A stretch of 64,000 nt of DNA from Sanguibacter inulinus (GTDB lineage Bacteria; Actinomycetota; Actinomycetes; Actinomycetales; Cellulomonadaceae), in contig NZ_JACBYE010000022.1 of NCBI RefSeq assembly GCF_013415325.1, positions 1-64,000 on the forward strand, written 5' to 3'. A model generated the notes under the pieces. It saw only the letters and a list, made by a program, of their open reading frames with translations, did not search any database and was not told the DNA's origin. Positions 39,162 to 48,210 of this stretch are shown one piece after another. The translations under genes were made by a program, and so were the position numbers. Every line of letters starts with the position of its first letter. Within the stretch, counting starts at the first letter, position 1.

Positions 39162-40232
39162 TCAGCCGTGCGTACGGCGCAGCAGCTCGTCGACGACTCG
39201 CTCCGCCGCATGCCCGTCGCCGTACGGCGTCTCGTCGGTCGGCGTCGGCGCGGGCCGCTGGACGCCCGCGAGGATCTCCTCCGCGGTGATCGCCAGCACG
39301 TTCCACCCGAGGTCGACGGTCTCGACCCACTCGGTCTCCGTGCGGACCGTGGTGCACGGGACGCGCAGCAGGAAGGCCTCCTTCTGCAGGCCGCCCGAGT
39401 CGGTGACGACACCCGCGCTCGACATGGTCGCCGCGAGCAGCTCCGGGTAGGGGAGCGGGGCGTGCAGGCGGACCGAGCCGCCGGACCAGTCGATGCCGAA
39501 GGACTCGGAACGGGCCACGAGCCGCGGGTGCGCGAGCAGCACGACAGGCTTGTCGAGCGCCTTGAGGCTGCGCGCGATCTCCGCGAGACGCTCGGGGTCG
39601 TCGGTGCTCTCGGCGCGGTGGATCGTCGCGACGTAGTACTCGCCGGCCTCGACGCCGGCGCTCGCGAGCACCGAGGCAGGGGCACCGGTGAGCGAGTCGC
39701 GCACCGTGTGCAGGACGTCGGTCATCACGTCACCGACCACGATGGTCCGCTCGGCGAGACCTTCAGCGGCCAGGTGCTGGCGTGCGACCTCGGTCGGGGC
39801 CAGCAGCACGTCGGCGGCGTGGTCGGTCAGCACACGGTTGTGCTCTTCGGGCATCGCGCGGTTGAAAGACCTCAGCCCGGCCTCGAGGTGCGCGACGGGC
39901 AGGTGCATCTTCACGGCAGACAGCGTCCCGGCGAGCGTCGAGTTGGTGTCTCCGTAGACGAGCACCCAGTCGGGGCGTGCCTCCTCGAGCACGGCGTCCA
40001 TCGCCGAGAGGATCGCACCCGTCTGCTGGCCGTGCGAGCCCGACCCGGCGCCGAGGTGCACGTCAGGTGCCGGGATGCCGAGGTCCGTGAAGAACACGTC
40101 CGAGAGCATGGGGTCGTAGTGCTGACCGGTGTGCACGATCACGTGCTCCACGCCGCGCGCGGCCGCAGCGTGCGCGATCGGGGCGAGCTTGACGAACTGC
40201 GGACGGGCACCGACGACGGAGAGGATCTTCAC
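39162..40232 (-). CDS. wecB: UDP-N-acetylglucosamine 2-epimerase (non-hydrolysing), WecB/WbpI-like
   Basis: Cytoplasmic epimerase of 356 residues: VVGARPQFVKLAPI at the start, VHTGQHYDPMLSDVFF, VYGDTNSTLAG, HLEAGLRSFNR, PEEHNRVLTDH and DSGGLQKEA. It interconverts UDP-GlcNAc and UDP-ManNAc or, if WbpI-like, UDP-GlcNAc3NAcA and UDP-ManNAc3NAcA. A nucleotide-sugar dehydrogenase gene lies 2.6 kb away, and the WbpD-E-B-type trio at 25963-28669 makes the second reading attractive. It is divergent from the next glycosyltransferase gene across 93 bases. A distinct second 2-epimerase (CapG type) is encoded at 55113. Confidence 0.9.
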   Translation of the reverse strand: MKILSVVGARPQFVKLAPIAHAAAARGVEHVIVHTGQHYDPMLSDVFFTDLGIPAPDVHLGAGSGSHGQQTGAILSAMDAVLEEARPDWVLVYGDTNSTLAGTLSAVKMHLPVAHLEAGLRSFNRAMPEEHNRVLTDHAADVLLAPTEVARQHLAAEGLAERTIVVGDVMTDVLHTVRDSLTGAPASVLASAGVEAGEYYVATIHRAESTDDPERLAEIARSLKALDKPVVLLAHPRLVARSESFGIDWSGGSVRLHAPLPYPELLAATMSSAGVVTDSGGLQKEAFLLRVPCTTVRTETEWVETVDLGWNVLAITAEEILAGVQRPAPTPTDETPYGDGHAAERVVDELLRRTHG

Positions 40233-40325
40233 GGTCGACGAGTCTACGCAGGGGCCTTCCCCGTACCCGCGCCGACCGACGCGCGACGGGCTCTAGCAAC
40301 CGAGCCCGCTGGTAGCGTCGCCGAC

Positions 40326-41450
40326 GTGAAGATCCTCGCCGTGACGACCTGGTTCCCCAGCGACGCCTCCCCGACCATGGGCACCTTCGTCGACAAGGAC
40401 GTCCGGGCGATCGCCCGGCACGACGACGTCGAGGTCGTGCACCTCGTCGCACCGCACCTGGCCGACCGCTCGACCGTCGAGGCCGGCGGCGCCGACACTG
40501 TCGACCGCGACGGGATCACCGTCCGCAGGTTCGTCATGTCGCCCCAGCGCCCGGACCAGGTGGCAGCCGCCCGGCGTGCCCTCGACCCGATGATCGACCG
40601 CGCAGACCTCGTCCACACGATGGCGTTCCCCACGCTCCTGCCGTTCACGGTCCGGCGTCCAGACCGCCCCTGGGTGCACACCGAGCACTGGTCCGGTCTG
40701 ACCACCCCCTCCACGCTGCCTCGCGCGTGGCGGCTCGCGCTCCCAGGGCTCAAGCAGCTGCTGCGCCGCCCCGACGTCGTCACCGCGGTCTGCGACTATC
40801 TCGCGCGACCTGTCCGCGCTGTGCGGCGAGGACCGACGTCCCTCGTGCCCTGCATCGTCCCGCCCGTCGACGACCTAGCACCGCGACGGCCGCTCGAAGG
40901 GCGACCGCTCGAGCTCGTCGGGGTCGGCGGGCTCGTCGACCGCAAGGACCCGCTGCTGGCCGTCCAGGTGGTCGCGGAGCTCGGGCGCCGCGGTCTCGCC
41001 TCGCGGCTCACCTGGGCAGGCAGCGGACCTCTGCGCGAGGACGTGCTGGCGCTCGCGGCCAGCCTGGGGGTCTCCGACCAGGTGACCCTCCTCGGGTCGG
41101 TCGACACAGCCGGCGTCGGCGCAGCCCTCGACGCCGCCGACCTGTTCTTCCTCCCGACCAAGGCGGACAACTTCTGCGTCTCGGCCGCGGAGGCGCTCGT
41201 GCACGGTCGCCCCGTGGTCGTCGGGGCGACGGGTGGCCAGGGCGAGTACATCGAGCCGCACGTCGGAGCGCTCGTCGCGGAGCAGACCGTCGACGCCTAC
41301 GCCTCGACAGTCCAGCGGGTAGCGGAAGTGACGGCCGGTCTGAGCGCCGAGGACATCGCCGGGACGATCGGCGACAGGTTCTCCGCCGAGGCCGTCCAGC
41401 GCGGCTACACCGACGCGTACGCGCTCGCGGTCCAGGAGCGCAGCCGATGA
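40326..41450 (+). CDS. Family 4 glycosyltransferase
   Basis: GT-B enzyme of 374 residues: ILAVTTWFPSDASPTMGTFV at the N terminus (typical of the WcaL/exopolysaccharide GT4 group), PWVHTEHWSGL, LVGVGGLVDRKDPLLAVQVV, and FFLPTKADNFCVSAAEAL before the C terminus. GTG at 40326 begins the family homology; TAGCGT seven bases upstream looks like a -10 element, suggesting a leaderless mRNA. Its stop overlaps the next ATG by four bases. Confidence 0.87.
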   Translation: MKILAVTTWFPSDASPTMGTFVDKDVRAIARHDDVEVVHLVAPHLADRSTVEAGGADTVDRDGITVRRFVMSPQRPDQVAAARRALDPMIDRADLVHTMAFPTLLPFTVRRPDRPWVHTEHWSGLTTPSTLPRAWRLALPGLKQLLRRPDVVTAVCDYLARPVRAVRRGPTSLVPCIVPPVDDLAPRRPLEGRPLELVGVGGLVDRKDPLLAVQVVAELGRRGLASRLTWAGSGPLREDVLALAASLGVSDQVTLLGSVDTAGVGAALDAADLFFLPTKADNFCVSAAEALVHGRPVVVGATGGQGEYIEPHVGALVAEQTVDAYASTVQRVAEVTAGLSAEDIAGTIGDRFSAEAVQRGYTDAYALAVQERSR

Positions 41451-42586
41451 GCCCGACAGAGCCTTCGAGCCCGGACGATGCGAGCACAGCCGACGGCACA
41501 GAGCCAGTGGTCGACCTCGTGATCGCTGTGCACACCGCACAGCGCCCCGTCGCCAGGGCCGTGACGTCGGTCCTCGACTGCCGCACGCCGGTCCGGGTCA
41601 CGGTCGTCGCTCACCACGTGGAACCAGCGCTCATCCAGGCGAACCTGGAGCCCGTGGTCGTGCCACCCTGGTCGAGCGTGCGGGTGCTCGCGCTGAGCGA
41701 TGGCACCCGGAGCCCGGCCGGGCCGTTCAACCTCGGGCTCGACGCCGCGACCGCGCCCTTCGTGGCCGTCATGGGGTCGGACGACAGGCTCGCCCCGGGG
41801 GCCCTGGACTCGTGGGTCGCCCTCCAGAGGCGCACCGGAGCGGCCGTCGTCGTCGCGCGGCTCGCCCACGCCGGGGCCGATGGGGCCGGGACGGGTGCCG
41901 TCGTCCCCACGCCTCCGGCGAGACCCTTCCGCAGCACAGGGCTCGACGGTGTGCGGGACCGCCTCAGCTACAGGTCCGCACCGCTCGGGCTGATCGAGCG
42001 AGCGACCCTCGACCGCCTCGCCCTGCGCTTCACGCCGGGGCTCGAGGTCGGCGAGGACGTCGAGGTCGTGACCCGGCTCTGGTTCAGCGGCGCCCCGATC
42101 GCCTTCGACAGGCGCGGCCCGGCCTACCTCGTCCAGGACGATGCCGGTGACCGGATCACCTACGTCTCCCGGCCCGTGGCAGACGAGCTCGAGTTCGTGC
42201 TGCGGATCGTGCAGGCCGACTGGTTCCACGGCTACACGGCGAGGCAACGGGCTGCGGTCTGCACGAAGATGCTGCGCATCCACGTGTTCGGCGTCCTCGG
42301 CAACCGCGAGGCGGAGTTCTGGGACCGTGCCGAGCGGGCGGCGCTGGCCCGCGTCGCGAGGGCTGTCCTCGACGCTGCCCCTGGGTGCGAAGCCGTCCTG
42401 TCGCGGGCTGACAGGGCAGTCCTCGACGCGGTCCTCGACGTGTCTGTCCCCGTCGACGAGATGCTCGCTCGCGGGCGTGCCCGGCGTCGCCACGGTCGCC
42501 CGGCGACGCTCGTCCCGCGGGACCTGCGCAGGATCGCGGCGCGCGAGGCGCCGATCCGGCTCATGGCGGCGTCGGTCCTCGTCTGA
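41447..42586 (+). CDS. Family 2 glycosyltransferase with C-terminal helical extension
   Basis: Protein of 379 residues, paralogue of the one at 33311. VDLVIAVHTAQRPVARAV, PFNLGLDAATAPFVAVMGSDDRLAPGAL, SYRSAPLGLIERATL and EVGEDVEVVTRLW align with the corresponding parts, including SDD in place of DXD and the helical C-terminal part with TKMLRIHVFGVLGNREA. ATG at 41447 overlaps the previous stop (ATGA). The pairing of a GT4 gene with this GT2 type occurs in both copies of the arrangement. Specificity unknown. Confidence 0.8.
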   Translation: MSPTEPSSPDDASTADGTEPVVDLVIAVHTAQRPVARAVTSVLDCRTPVRVTVVAHHVEPALIQANLEPVVVPPWSSVRVLALSDGTRSPAGPFNLGLDAATAPFVAVMGSDDRLAPGALDSWVALQRRTGAAVVVARLAHAGADGAGTGAVVPTPPARPFRSTGLDGVRDRLSYRSAPLGLIERATLDRLALRFTPGLEVGEDVEVVTRLWFSGAPIAFDRRGPAYLVQDDAGDRITYVSRPVADELEFVLRIVQADWFHGYTARQRAAVCTKMLRIHVFGVLGNREAEFWDRAERAALARVARAVLDAAPGCEAVLSRADRAVLDAVLDVSVPVDEMLARGRARRRHGRPATLVPRDLRRIAAREAPIRLMAASVLV

Positions 42587-42789
42587 GCCGACGCGACCAG
42601 GGAGTCGCCCCCTGCGATGATGTCGCCGTTGCAGACGACGCTCGCGCCCGGGGGGCCGCGGCCCTGGGGAGCCCTGCAGACCCGGGAGTCCGCAGGCCCG
42701 ATGATGCCCGGAGGGTGTGCAGCAGTATCCTGCTGGGAGCCCTGCCGCCATCCTGCGCGGGGCCAAGCCGCTCGTCGTGAGGATGTTGC

Positions 42790-44091
42790 ATGCGCATCGC
42801 AGTTGTCGCCCTGGGCAAGATCGGTCTCCCGCTGGCCGTCCAGTTCGCCGACCAGGGGCACGACGTCATCGGTGTCGACGTCAACCAGACCGTGGTCGAC
42901 CTGGTCAACGCCGGGACCGAGCCGTTCCCGGGCGAGGCGCACCTCGCCGAGAAGCTCGCCGAGCTGGTGCCCTCCGGTCGTCTGCGCGCCACCACGGACT
43001 ACGCCGACGCTATCCCCGGTGCTGACGCCGTGGTGCTCGTGGTGCCGCTGTTCGTCGACGAGGCGACCGCAGCGCCCGACTTCGGCTGGATGGACGCCGC
43101 CACTCGGTCGCTCGCCGCGCACCTCACCGCCGGCACGCTCGTCTCCTACGAGACGACCTTGCCTGTCGGGGTGACCCGGGGCCGCTGGAAGCCGATGCTC
43201 GAGGAGGGCTCCGGGCTCACCGAGGGCACGGACTTCCACCTCGTGTTCTCGCCGGAGCGCGTGCTCACCGGACGGGTCTTCGCCGACCTGCGCAAGTACC
43301 CCAAGCTCATCGGCGGGCTCAGCGAAGAGGGTGCGCGCCGCGCACGCGAGTTCTACGAGGCGGTCCTGACCTTCGACGAGCGCCCCGACCTCCCTCGCGC
43401 CAACGGCGTCTGGGACCTCGGGTCGGCCGAGGCCGCCGAGATGGCCAAGCTCGCCGAGACGACCTACCGCGACGTCAACATCGGGCTGGCCAACCAGTTC
43501 GGAGCCTTCGCCGAGAAGGTCGGCATCGACGTGTACTCCGTCATCGACGCGTGCAACTCGCAGCCTTTCAGCCACATCCACCGTCCGGGGATCGCGGTCG
43601 GTGGGCACTGCATCCCGGTGTACCCGCGCCTGTACCTCTCGGTCGACCCCGACGCGTCGATCGTCCGGGAGGCCCGTGCGGTCAACGCCGCGGTGCCCGA
43701 GCGTGTCGTCGCCCAGGCAGAGAGCCTGCTCGGGTCGCTCGACGGGCTGCGCGTCGTCGTCCTCGGCGCCGCGTACCGCGGCGGTGTGAAGGAGACCGCG
43801 TTCTCCGGCATCTTCGCGACGGTCGACTCCCTCCGCGACCGGGGTGCCCGGGTCGTGGTCCACGACCCGCTGTACAGCGACGAGGAGCTCGTCGCGCTCG
43901 GCTTCGACGCGTACCACTACGGAGAGGCCGCCGACGTGGCGATCGTCCAGGCCGACCACGCCGAGTACACGACCCTGACGCCCGTGCAGGTCCCGGGGCT
44001 GCGGCTCCTCGTCGACGGACGCCGGTCGACCGACGCCGCGTTGTGGACGGGTGTGCCCCGCATCGTCATCGGGACCGGGGTCCCAGCTTGA
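42790..44091 (+). CDS. UDP-N-acetyl-hexosamine 6-dehydrogenase (WbpA/WecC type)
   Basis: Nucleotide-sugar dehydrogenase of 433 residues: N-terminal Rossmann IAVVALGKIGLPLAVQFA, VSYETTLPVGVTRG, SPERVLTGRVF, the central helix with AEMAKLAETTYRDVNI, and the catalytic cysteine in VGGHCIPVYP. It performs the two-step NAD oxidation of C6 to a uronate. With the WecB-like epimerase it could make UDP-ManNAcA; with the WbpB-E-D trio it would be the first step (UDP-GlcNAcA). The ATG at 42790 has GAGG upstream, and TATCCT at 42730 in the 203-base leader region may be its -10 element. Confidence 0.87.
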   Translation: MRIAVVALGKIGLPLAVQFADQGHDVIGVDVNQTVVDLVNAGTEPFPGEAHLAEKLAELVPSGRLRATTDYADAIPGADAVVLVVPLFVDEATAAPDFGWMDAATRSLAAHLTAGTLVSYETTLPVGVTRGRWKPMLEEGSGLTEGTDFHLVFSPERVLTGRVFADLRKYPKLIGGLSEEGARRAREFYEAVLTFDERPDLPRANGVWDLGSAEAAEMAKLAETTYRDVNIGLANQFGAFAEKVGIDVYSVIDACNSQPFSHIHRPGIAVGGHCIPVYPRLYLSVDPDASIVREARAVNAAVPERVVAQAESLLGSLDGLRVVVLGAAYRGGVKETAFSGIFATVDSLRDRGARVVVHDPLYSDEELVALGFDAYHYGEAADVAIVQADHAEYTTLTPVQVPGLRLLVDGRRSTDAALWTGVPRIVIGTGVPA

Positions 44092-45047
44092 GCGAGCGAC
44101 CTCGTGTCAGCGTCGTCCTCGTCGCGTACAACCGGCGCGACCTGCTCATCGCGGCCCTAGATGCTCTAGCGGCGCAGTCTCGACCGGCCGACGAGGTCGT
44201 CGTGCTCGACAACAGCTCGGACGATGACTCCGCCTGTGTCGCGGCCGAGCACCCGGTCGGAGCACGCGTGATCACTCTCGACCGCAACACCGGCGGTGCC
44301 GGCGGGTTCGCCGCAGGCATGGCGGCCGCGCTCGACGTGCCGACCGAGCGGGCCCCCGACTGGGTGTGGCTCATGGACGACGACACGATCCCCACCCCAG
44401 ACGCCCTCGCCGAGCTGCTCCGGGCCGTTGACTCGTACGAAGGGCCAGTCGCGCTGCTCGGCAGCCGTGTGGTGTGGCACGACGGGCGCGACCACCCGAT
44501 GAACACCCCGCGGAAGCGACCGCGCGTGTCGACCGAGCTCATGGACGTCGCAGACCGTGCCGGGGCGCGCCCCGTCCGGTCGTCGTCCTTCGTCTCGATG
44601 CTCGTCAACACGAAGGCCGTCCGGTACCACGGGCTGCCGATCGCGGACTACTTCATCTGGAACGACGACTTCGAGTACTCGTGCCGCCTGCTGCGCCACG
44701 GGACCGGCCTCTACGTCCCGGGCAGCGTCGTCGAGCACCGGACGAAGACCTTCGGAGCGACAGACGCCGACCCCGGCCCCCGGTTCTACTACGAGGTCCG
44801 CAACAAGATCTGGATGATCACGCGGTCGACGGCGCTCTCCGGGCCGGAACGCATCCTCTACTCGGGAGCTGCCGTCCGCCGGTGGGTCCGGACCTTCGGC
44901 CGGTCGACCCAGCGCGGTGTGCTCGCCCGGGCGGCTCTCCAGGGTCTGCGAGACGGTGTGCTGAAGGCACCCCGGAGCACCACCGTGGTGCTGTCGGGCC
45001 TCCCGGTCTCCGGCGCAGTCGCGAGACTCCAGGGTCGGCGACCGTGA
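44088..45047 (+). CDS. Family 2 glycosyltransferase, GlfT/rhamnosyltransferase-like
   Basis: GT-A enzyme of 319 residues: VSVVLVAYNRRDLL, VVLDNSSDDD, NTGGAGGFAAGM, the acidic cluster WLMDDDTIPTPDAL, and the acceptor-side FIWNDDFEYSCRL. The VWLMDDD and NDDFEY motifs are typical of galactofuranosyl- and rhamnosyltransferases of actinobacterial cell-wall polymers. TTG at 44088 is the only in-frame start near the homology and overlaps the dehydrogenase stop by four bases (TTGA). Confidence 0.85.
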   Translation: MSERPRVSVVLVAYNRRDLLIAALDALAAQSRPADEVVVLDNSSDDDSACVAAEHPVGARVITLDRNTGGAGGFAAGMAAALDVPTERAPDWVWLMDDDTIPTPDALAELLRAVDSYEGPVALLGSRVVWHDGRDHPMNTPRKRPRVSTELMDVADRAGARPVRSSSFVSMLVNTKAVRYHGLPIADYFIWNDDFEYSCRLLRHGTGLYVPGSVVEHRTKTFGATDADPGPRFYYEVRNKIWMITRSTALSGPERILYSGAAVRRWVRTFGRSTQRGVLARAALQGLRDGVLKAPRSTTVVLSGLPVSGAVARLQGRRP

Positions 45048-45880
45048 CCGCAGCGGGCGCCGCACCCTTCTCCGTCCTCCTGCCGGTCTACGCGGGCGAC
45101 CGCCCCGAGTACCTCAGGCGGGCGTATGACTCTGTGACGGTCGAGCAGACCCTGCGGCCGGCGGAGGTCGTCATCGTGAGAGACGGTCCCGTCGGCGAGG
45201 CGATGCGCCAGGAGCTGCTCGCGGCCGCCGGGTCGCCCGTGGTCCCGACCCGCGTGGTCGAGCTCCCCGAGAACGTCGGGCTCGCGGGGGCGCTCGAGGC
45301 CGGGCTCGCCGAGTGCTCGCACGAGATCGTCGCCCGGATGGACGCAGACGACATCTCACGGCCGGGACGGTTCGCCGCACAGGTGCCTCTCGTGGAGGCA
45401 GGGCTGGACATCGTCGGGTCGGCGATCCAGGAGTTCGAGGACGAGCACGAACCAGGCCTGGTCCGGGTCCCGCCTGTCGGGGCGGAGGAGATCCAGCAGC
45501 GCGCACGCTTCGTGTCGCCCTTCAACCATCCGACGGTGGTGTACCGCCGCGGTGCCGTCGCGGACGCGGGCGGCTACCAGGACCTCGCCCTCATGGAGGA
45601 CTACTGGCTCTTCGCGCGGATGCTGCTCGCCGGAGCCGCTCCGGCGAACCTCGCCGAGCCCCTCGTCCTCTACCGCATCGGCGCCGGCGCGTATGCTCGT
45701 CGTGGCGGACGGGGCATCCTCCGGTCCGAGCTCGGTCTGCAACGCCGTCTGCTCTCGGTCGGATTCCTCACCCGCACCCAGTATCTGCGCAACTGCGCGA
45801 TCAGGGGGATCTACAGACTCGTACCAGAGTCGATCCGCAAGACCGGTTACCGGGCGTTCGTCCGGCGGGGGCCCGGGTAG
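45044..45880 (+). CDS. Family 2 glycosyltransferase
   Basis: GT-A enzyme of 278 residues: FSVLLPVYAGDRPEYL, PENVGLAGALEAGL, the metal site RMDADDISRPGRF, and FNHPTVVYRRGAV with MEDYWLFARML. This is the EpsE/amylovoran-type GT2 group of exopolysaccharide clusters. GTG at 45044 overlaps the preceding stop by four bases. The basic C terminus (SIRKTGYRAFVRR) may touch the membrane. Confidence 0.87.
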   Translation: MTAAGAAPFSVLLPVYAGDRPEYLRRAYDSVTVEQTLRPAEVVIVRDGPVGEAMRQELLAAAGSPVVPTRVVELPENVGLAGALEAGLAECSHEIVARMDADDISRPGRFAAQVPLVEAGLDIVGSAIQEFEDEHEPGLVRVPPVGAEEIQQRARFVSPFNHPTVVYRRGAVADAGGYQDLALMEDYWLFARMLLAGAAPANLAEPLVLYRIGAGAYARRGGRGILRSELGLQRRLLSVGFLTRTQYLRNCAIRGIYRLVPESIRKTGYRAFVRRGPG

Positions 45881-45917
45881 CTGCGCATCGGCGGAACAGA
45901 GCCCGGAGAATCGACCA

Positions 45918-48014
45918 GTGACCGACCCCGCTGCCACTGCCCAGCGTCCAGAGGCCCGCGCAGGCCGTGAGAAGCCAGGCTTCCGAGCGGACATCGAAGG
46001 CCTGCGGGCCGTCGCGATAGTCCTCGTCGCGGTCTACCACGTCTGGGTCGGGCGGGTCTCCGGCGGTGTCGACGTGTTCCTCATGGTGTCGGGGTTCTTC
46101 GTCGGTGCGTCTGTCGTCCGGTCGTACGCGCAACGACGGCCACCCTCGCTCCTGCCGTACTACCGCCGCGTGCTCGGACGGCTCGTCCCACCTGCGGCGA
46201 TCGTCCTGGTAGCCGTCGTCGTGAGCACCTGGCTGGTGCTCCCGAGGACACGCATGTCCGACACGGCCGAGCAGGCCCTCGCCTCCTTGTTCTACGTCGA
46301 GAACTGGTACCTGGCGACGACCGGCCAGGCCTACGGTGCGGCGGACGTCTCGCAGAGCATGACGCAGCACTTCTGGTCGTTGTCCGTCCAGGGGCAGATC
46401 TTCCTCGCGCTGCCGCTCGTGCTCCTCGTGCTGACCCTCGTGCTCGGCCGCAGGGCGACCCCCAAGGTCTACCTCGGTGTCGTCATCGGGCTCTTCGCCC
46501 TGTCCTTCGCGTACGCGGCCTACATCACTGCGGTCGACCAGGCCTCTGCCTACTACGACACCGGAGCACGGCTCTGGGAGTACCTGGCGGGGACGCTCCT
46601 CGCCTTCGTGATCGTCACCCGTCCCGTCCGGGACATGGCCTTCTGGCTCCGGTCCGTCCTCTCGGCGGCCGGGCTCACGCTCATCGTCGCCACGGGTGTG
46701 CTGGTCGATGGTGGGGCGGTGTTCCCCGGGCCTCTGACCTTGCTCCCGCTGCTCGGGGCGGCAGGCATCATCCTCGGCGGCGCAGGAGAGCGACCTACGG
46801 CTGTCGGCGCCGTCCTGTCGTCGCGCCCGCTCGTGACCGCCGGGGCGTATGCCTACCACTTCTACCTCTGGCACTGGCCCGTGCTCGTGCTGGTCGTCGC
46901 TCTGCGCGACGGGCGGTCTCCGGGCTGGTTGGCCGGGGCAGGTGTTCTCGTGCTCTCTGCGGCGCTGGCCTGGGCGACTCGGGAAGGCCTCTCCTGGCGG
47001 GCGAGGGGTCCAGAGGGCCGAGGTGTCCCGCAGGGCGCTGGTGGGCGCCGCAGGTGGAGGCCTGCCCGACTCACCACGGCCCTCGTCGTTGGCACGGCGA
47101 GCTTCGTCTTCGTCGTCGGCGCTGCCGGGGGTTGGTTGGCGCACATGGCGGCCGAGCGCCGTGCCGTTCTCGGAGGAGGCACGATCGACGCGCAGGTGTA
47201 CCCGGGCGCCCTGACGAGGCTCGACCCCGTGCTCTGGCCGACCGAGGCTGACGTCGCGCCGTTCCCCGACGCTGTCGTCGCGCGGGAGGACTGGCCAGCC
47301 AGCGATCGAGAAGGGTGTGCCGCAGGGCCCGACGAGAGCAGGCTCTTCTCGTGCACCTTCGGCAGCGAGGGCGGTGCGCTCTCCGTCGCTCTCGTCGGAG
47401 GGTCGCACTCCGTGAACTTCCTGCCCGCCGTCGACGCCGTCGCAGCAGCACGAGACGTCGAGGTCCAGACGTACTTCAAGCAGGGCTGCCCCGTGCAGTT
47501 CTTCGGCGAGGACGACGACCGAGAGGAAGAGTCCTCCTGCGATGTCTGGTCGCGCAAGGTGGTCCAGGAGGTGATCGACTCGGGCGTCGATGCCGTGATG
47601 CTCACGGGAACCCGTCCGGTGGCGGGGGACGCGGACGGCGACGAGGTCCCGGTCTCCTACCGGGCTGCCTGGGACGAGCTGTTCGACAACGAGGTCATGG
47701 TCATAGCGATCCGCGACAACCCCTGGTTGCCCTTCGACGGAGCCGAGTGCGTCGAAGCAGACGGAGCCACCGAGTGCACGGTCCCGAGAGACGAGGTGCT
47801 GTCGACGCCCGACCCGCTCAGCGAGCTCGCCGAGAGCATCGACCTCCTCTACGCCCTAGACCTCAGCGACTCCTTCTGCGACGACCTCACCTGCTACACC
47901 GTGATCGGGAACGTCCAGGCGTACATCGACAGCAACCACCTGACCGCGACCTTCGGACGCACGCTCTCGACACCGCTCGACGAGACGTGGGGGAGGGCTA
48001 CGGGGTGGTGGTGA
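45918..48014 (+). CDS. OafA-type O-acyltransferase with C-terminal SGNH domain
   Basis: Membrane protein of 698 residues. The N-terminal acyltransferase_3 domain starts FRADIEGLRAVAIVLVAVYH, with the family's conserved Arg and His, and spans about ten helices. After a final helix (residues about 385-405) an extracellular SGNH domain follows: LVGGSHSVNFLP holds the nucleophile Ser block and DSNHLT the catalytic Asp/His near the C terminus. Together they pass acetyl groups from cytosolic acetyl-CoA to an exported polysaccharide, like OafB-type proteins. GTG at 45918 is chosen at the start of homology; the frame is open upstream but overlaps the glycosyltransferase gene. Confidence 0.9.
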   Translation: MTDPAATAQRPEARAGREKPGFRADIEGLRAVAIVLVAVYHVWVGRVSGGVDVFLMVSGFFVGASVVRSYAQRRPPSLLPYYRRVLGRLVPPAAIVLVAVVVSTWLVLPRTRMSDTAEQALASLFYVENWYLATTGQAYGAADVSQSMTQHFWSLSVQGQIFLALPLVLLVLTLVLGRRATPKVYLGVVIGLFALSFAYAAYITAVDQASAYYDTGARLWEYLAGTLLAFVIVTRPVRDMAFWLRSVLSAAGLTLIVATGVLVDGGAVFPGPLTLLPLLGAAGIILGGAGERPTAVGAVLSSRPLVTAGAYAYHFYLWHWPVLVLVVALRDGRSPGWLAGAGVLVLSAALAWATREGLSWRARGPEGRGVPQGAGGRRRWRPARLTTALVVGTASFVFVVGAAGGWLAHMAAERRAVLGGGTIDAQVYPGALTRLDPVLWPTEADVAPFPDAVVAREDWPASDREGCAAGPDESRLFSCTFGSEGGALSVALVGGSHSVNFLPAVDAVAAARDVEVQTYFKQGCPVQFFGEDDDREEESSCDVWSRKVVQEVIDSGVDAVMLTGTRPVAGDADGDEVPVSYRAAWDELFDNEVMVIAIRDNPWLPFDGAECVEADGATECTVPRDEVLSTPDPLSELAESIDLLYALDLSDSFCDDLTCYTVIGNVQAYIDSNHLTATFGRTLSTPLDETWGRATGWW

Positions 48015-48139
48015 GAGACCTCTGGACCAACGAAGAACGTCCTCGGGGCAGAGCCGACAGTGCGCCGGCACACCATCGCGTAGGATCGGCAAATTGCCGG
48101 CAGAGGACTCGTCGGTCGAGCAGATCAGGAGGAAATGCG

Positions 48140-48210
48140 ATGGAAGGACCGTGGACGGTATGAGAGACCTGCGCGTCGGCACTGAGTTCTCAGTGCGTCG
48201 TGAACGGTGA
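48140..48210 (+). promoter_or_regulatory. Two tiny coupled ORFs leading into the polymerase gene
   Basis: A perfect AGGAGG (48127-48132) precedes ATG 48140, which opens a 7-codon ORF (MEGPWTV). Its stop overlaps ATG 48160 (ATGA), opening a 16-codon ORF (MRDLRVGTEFSVRRER). That stop in turn overlaps the GTG start of the polymerase gene at 48207 (GTGA). The polymerase start has no ribosome site of its own, so it is probably reached by ribosomes passed along this chain. TAGGAT at 48081 could be the -10 element of this unit. Confidence 0.6.

Noticed and set aside
45801-47408. 535-codon minus-strand frame opposite the acyltransferase
   Set aside because: Low-complexity Asp/Arg/Glu-rich shadow of a complete acyltransferase-SGNH gene.
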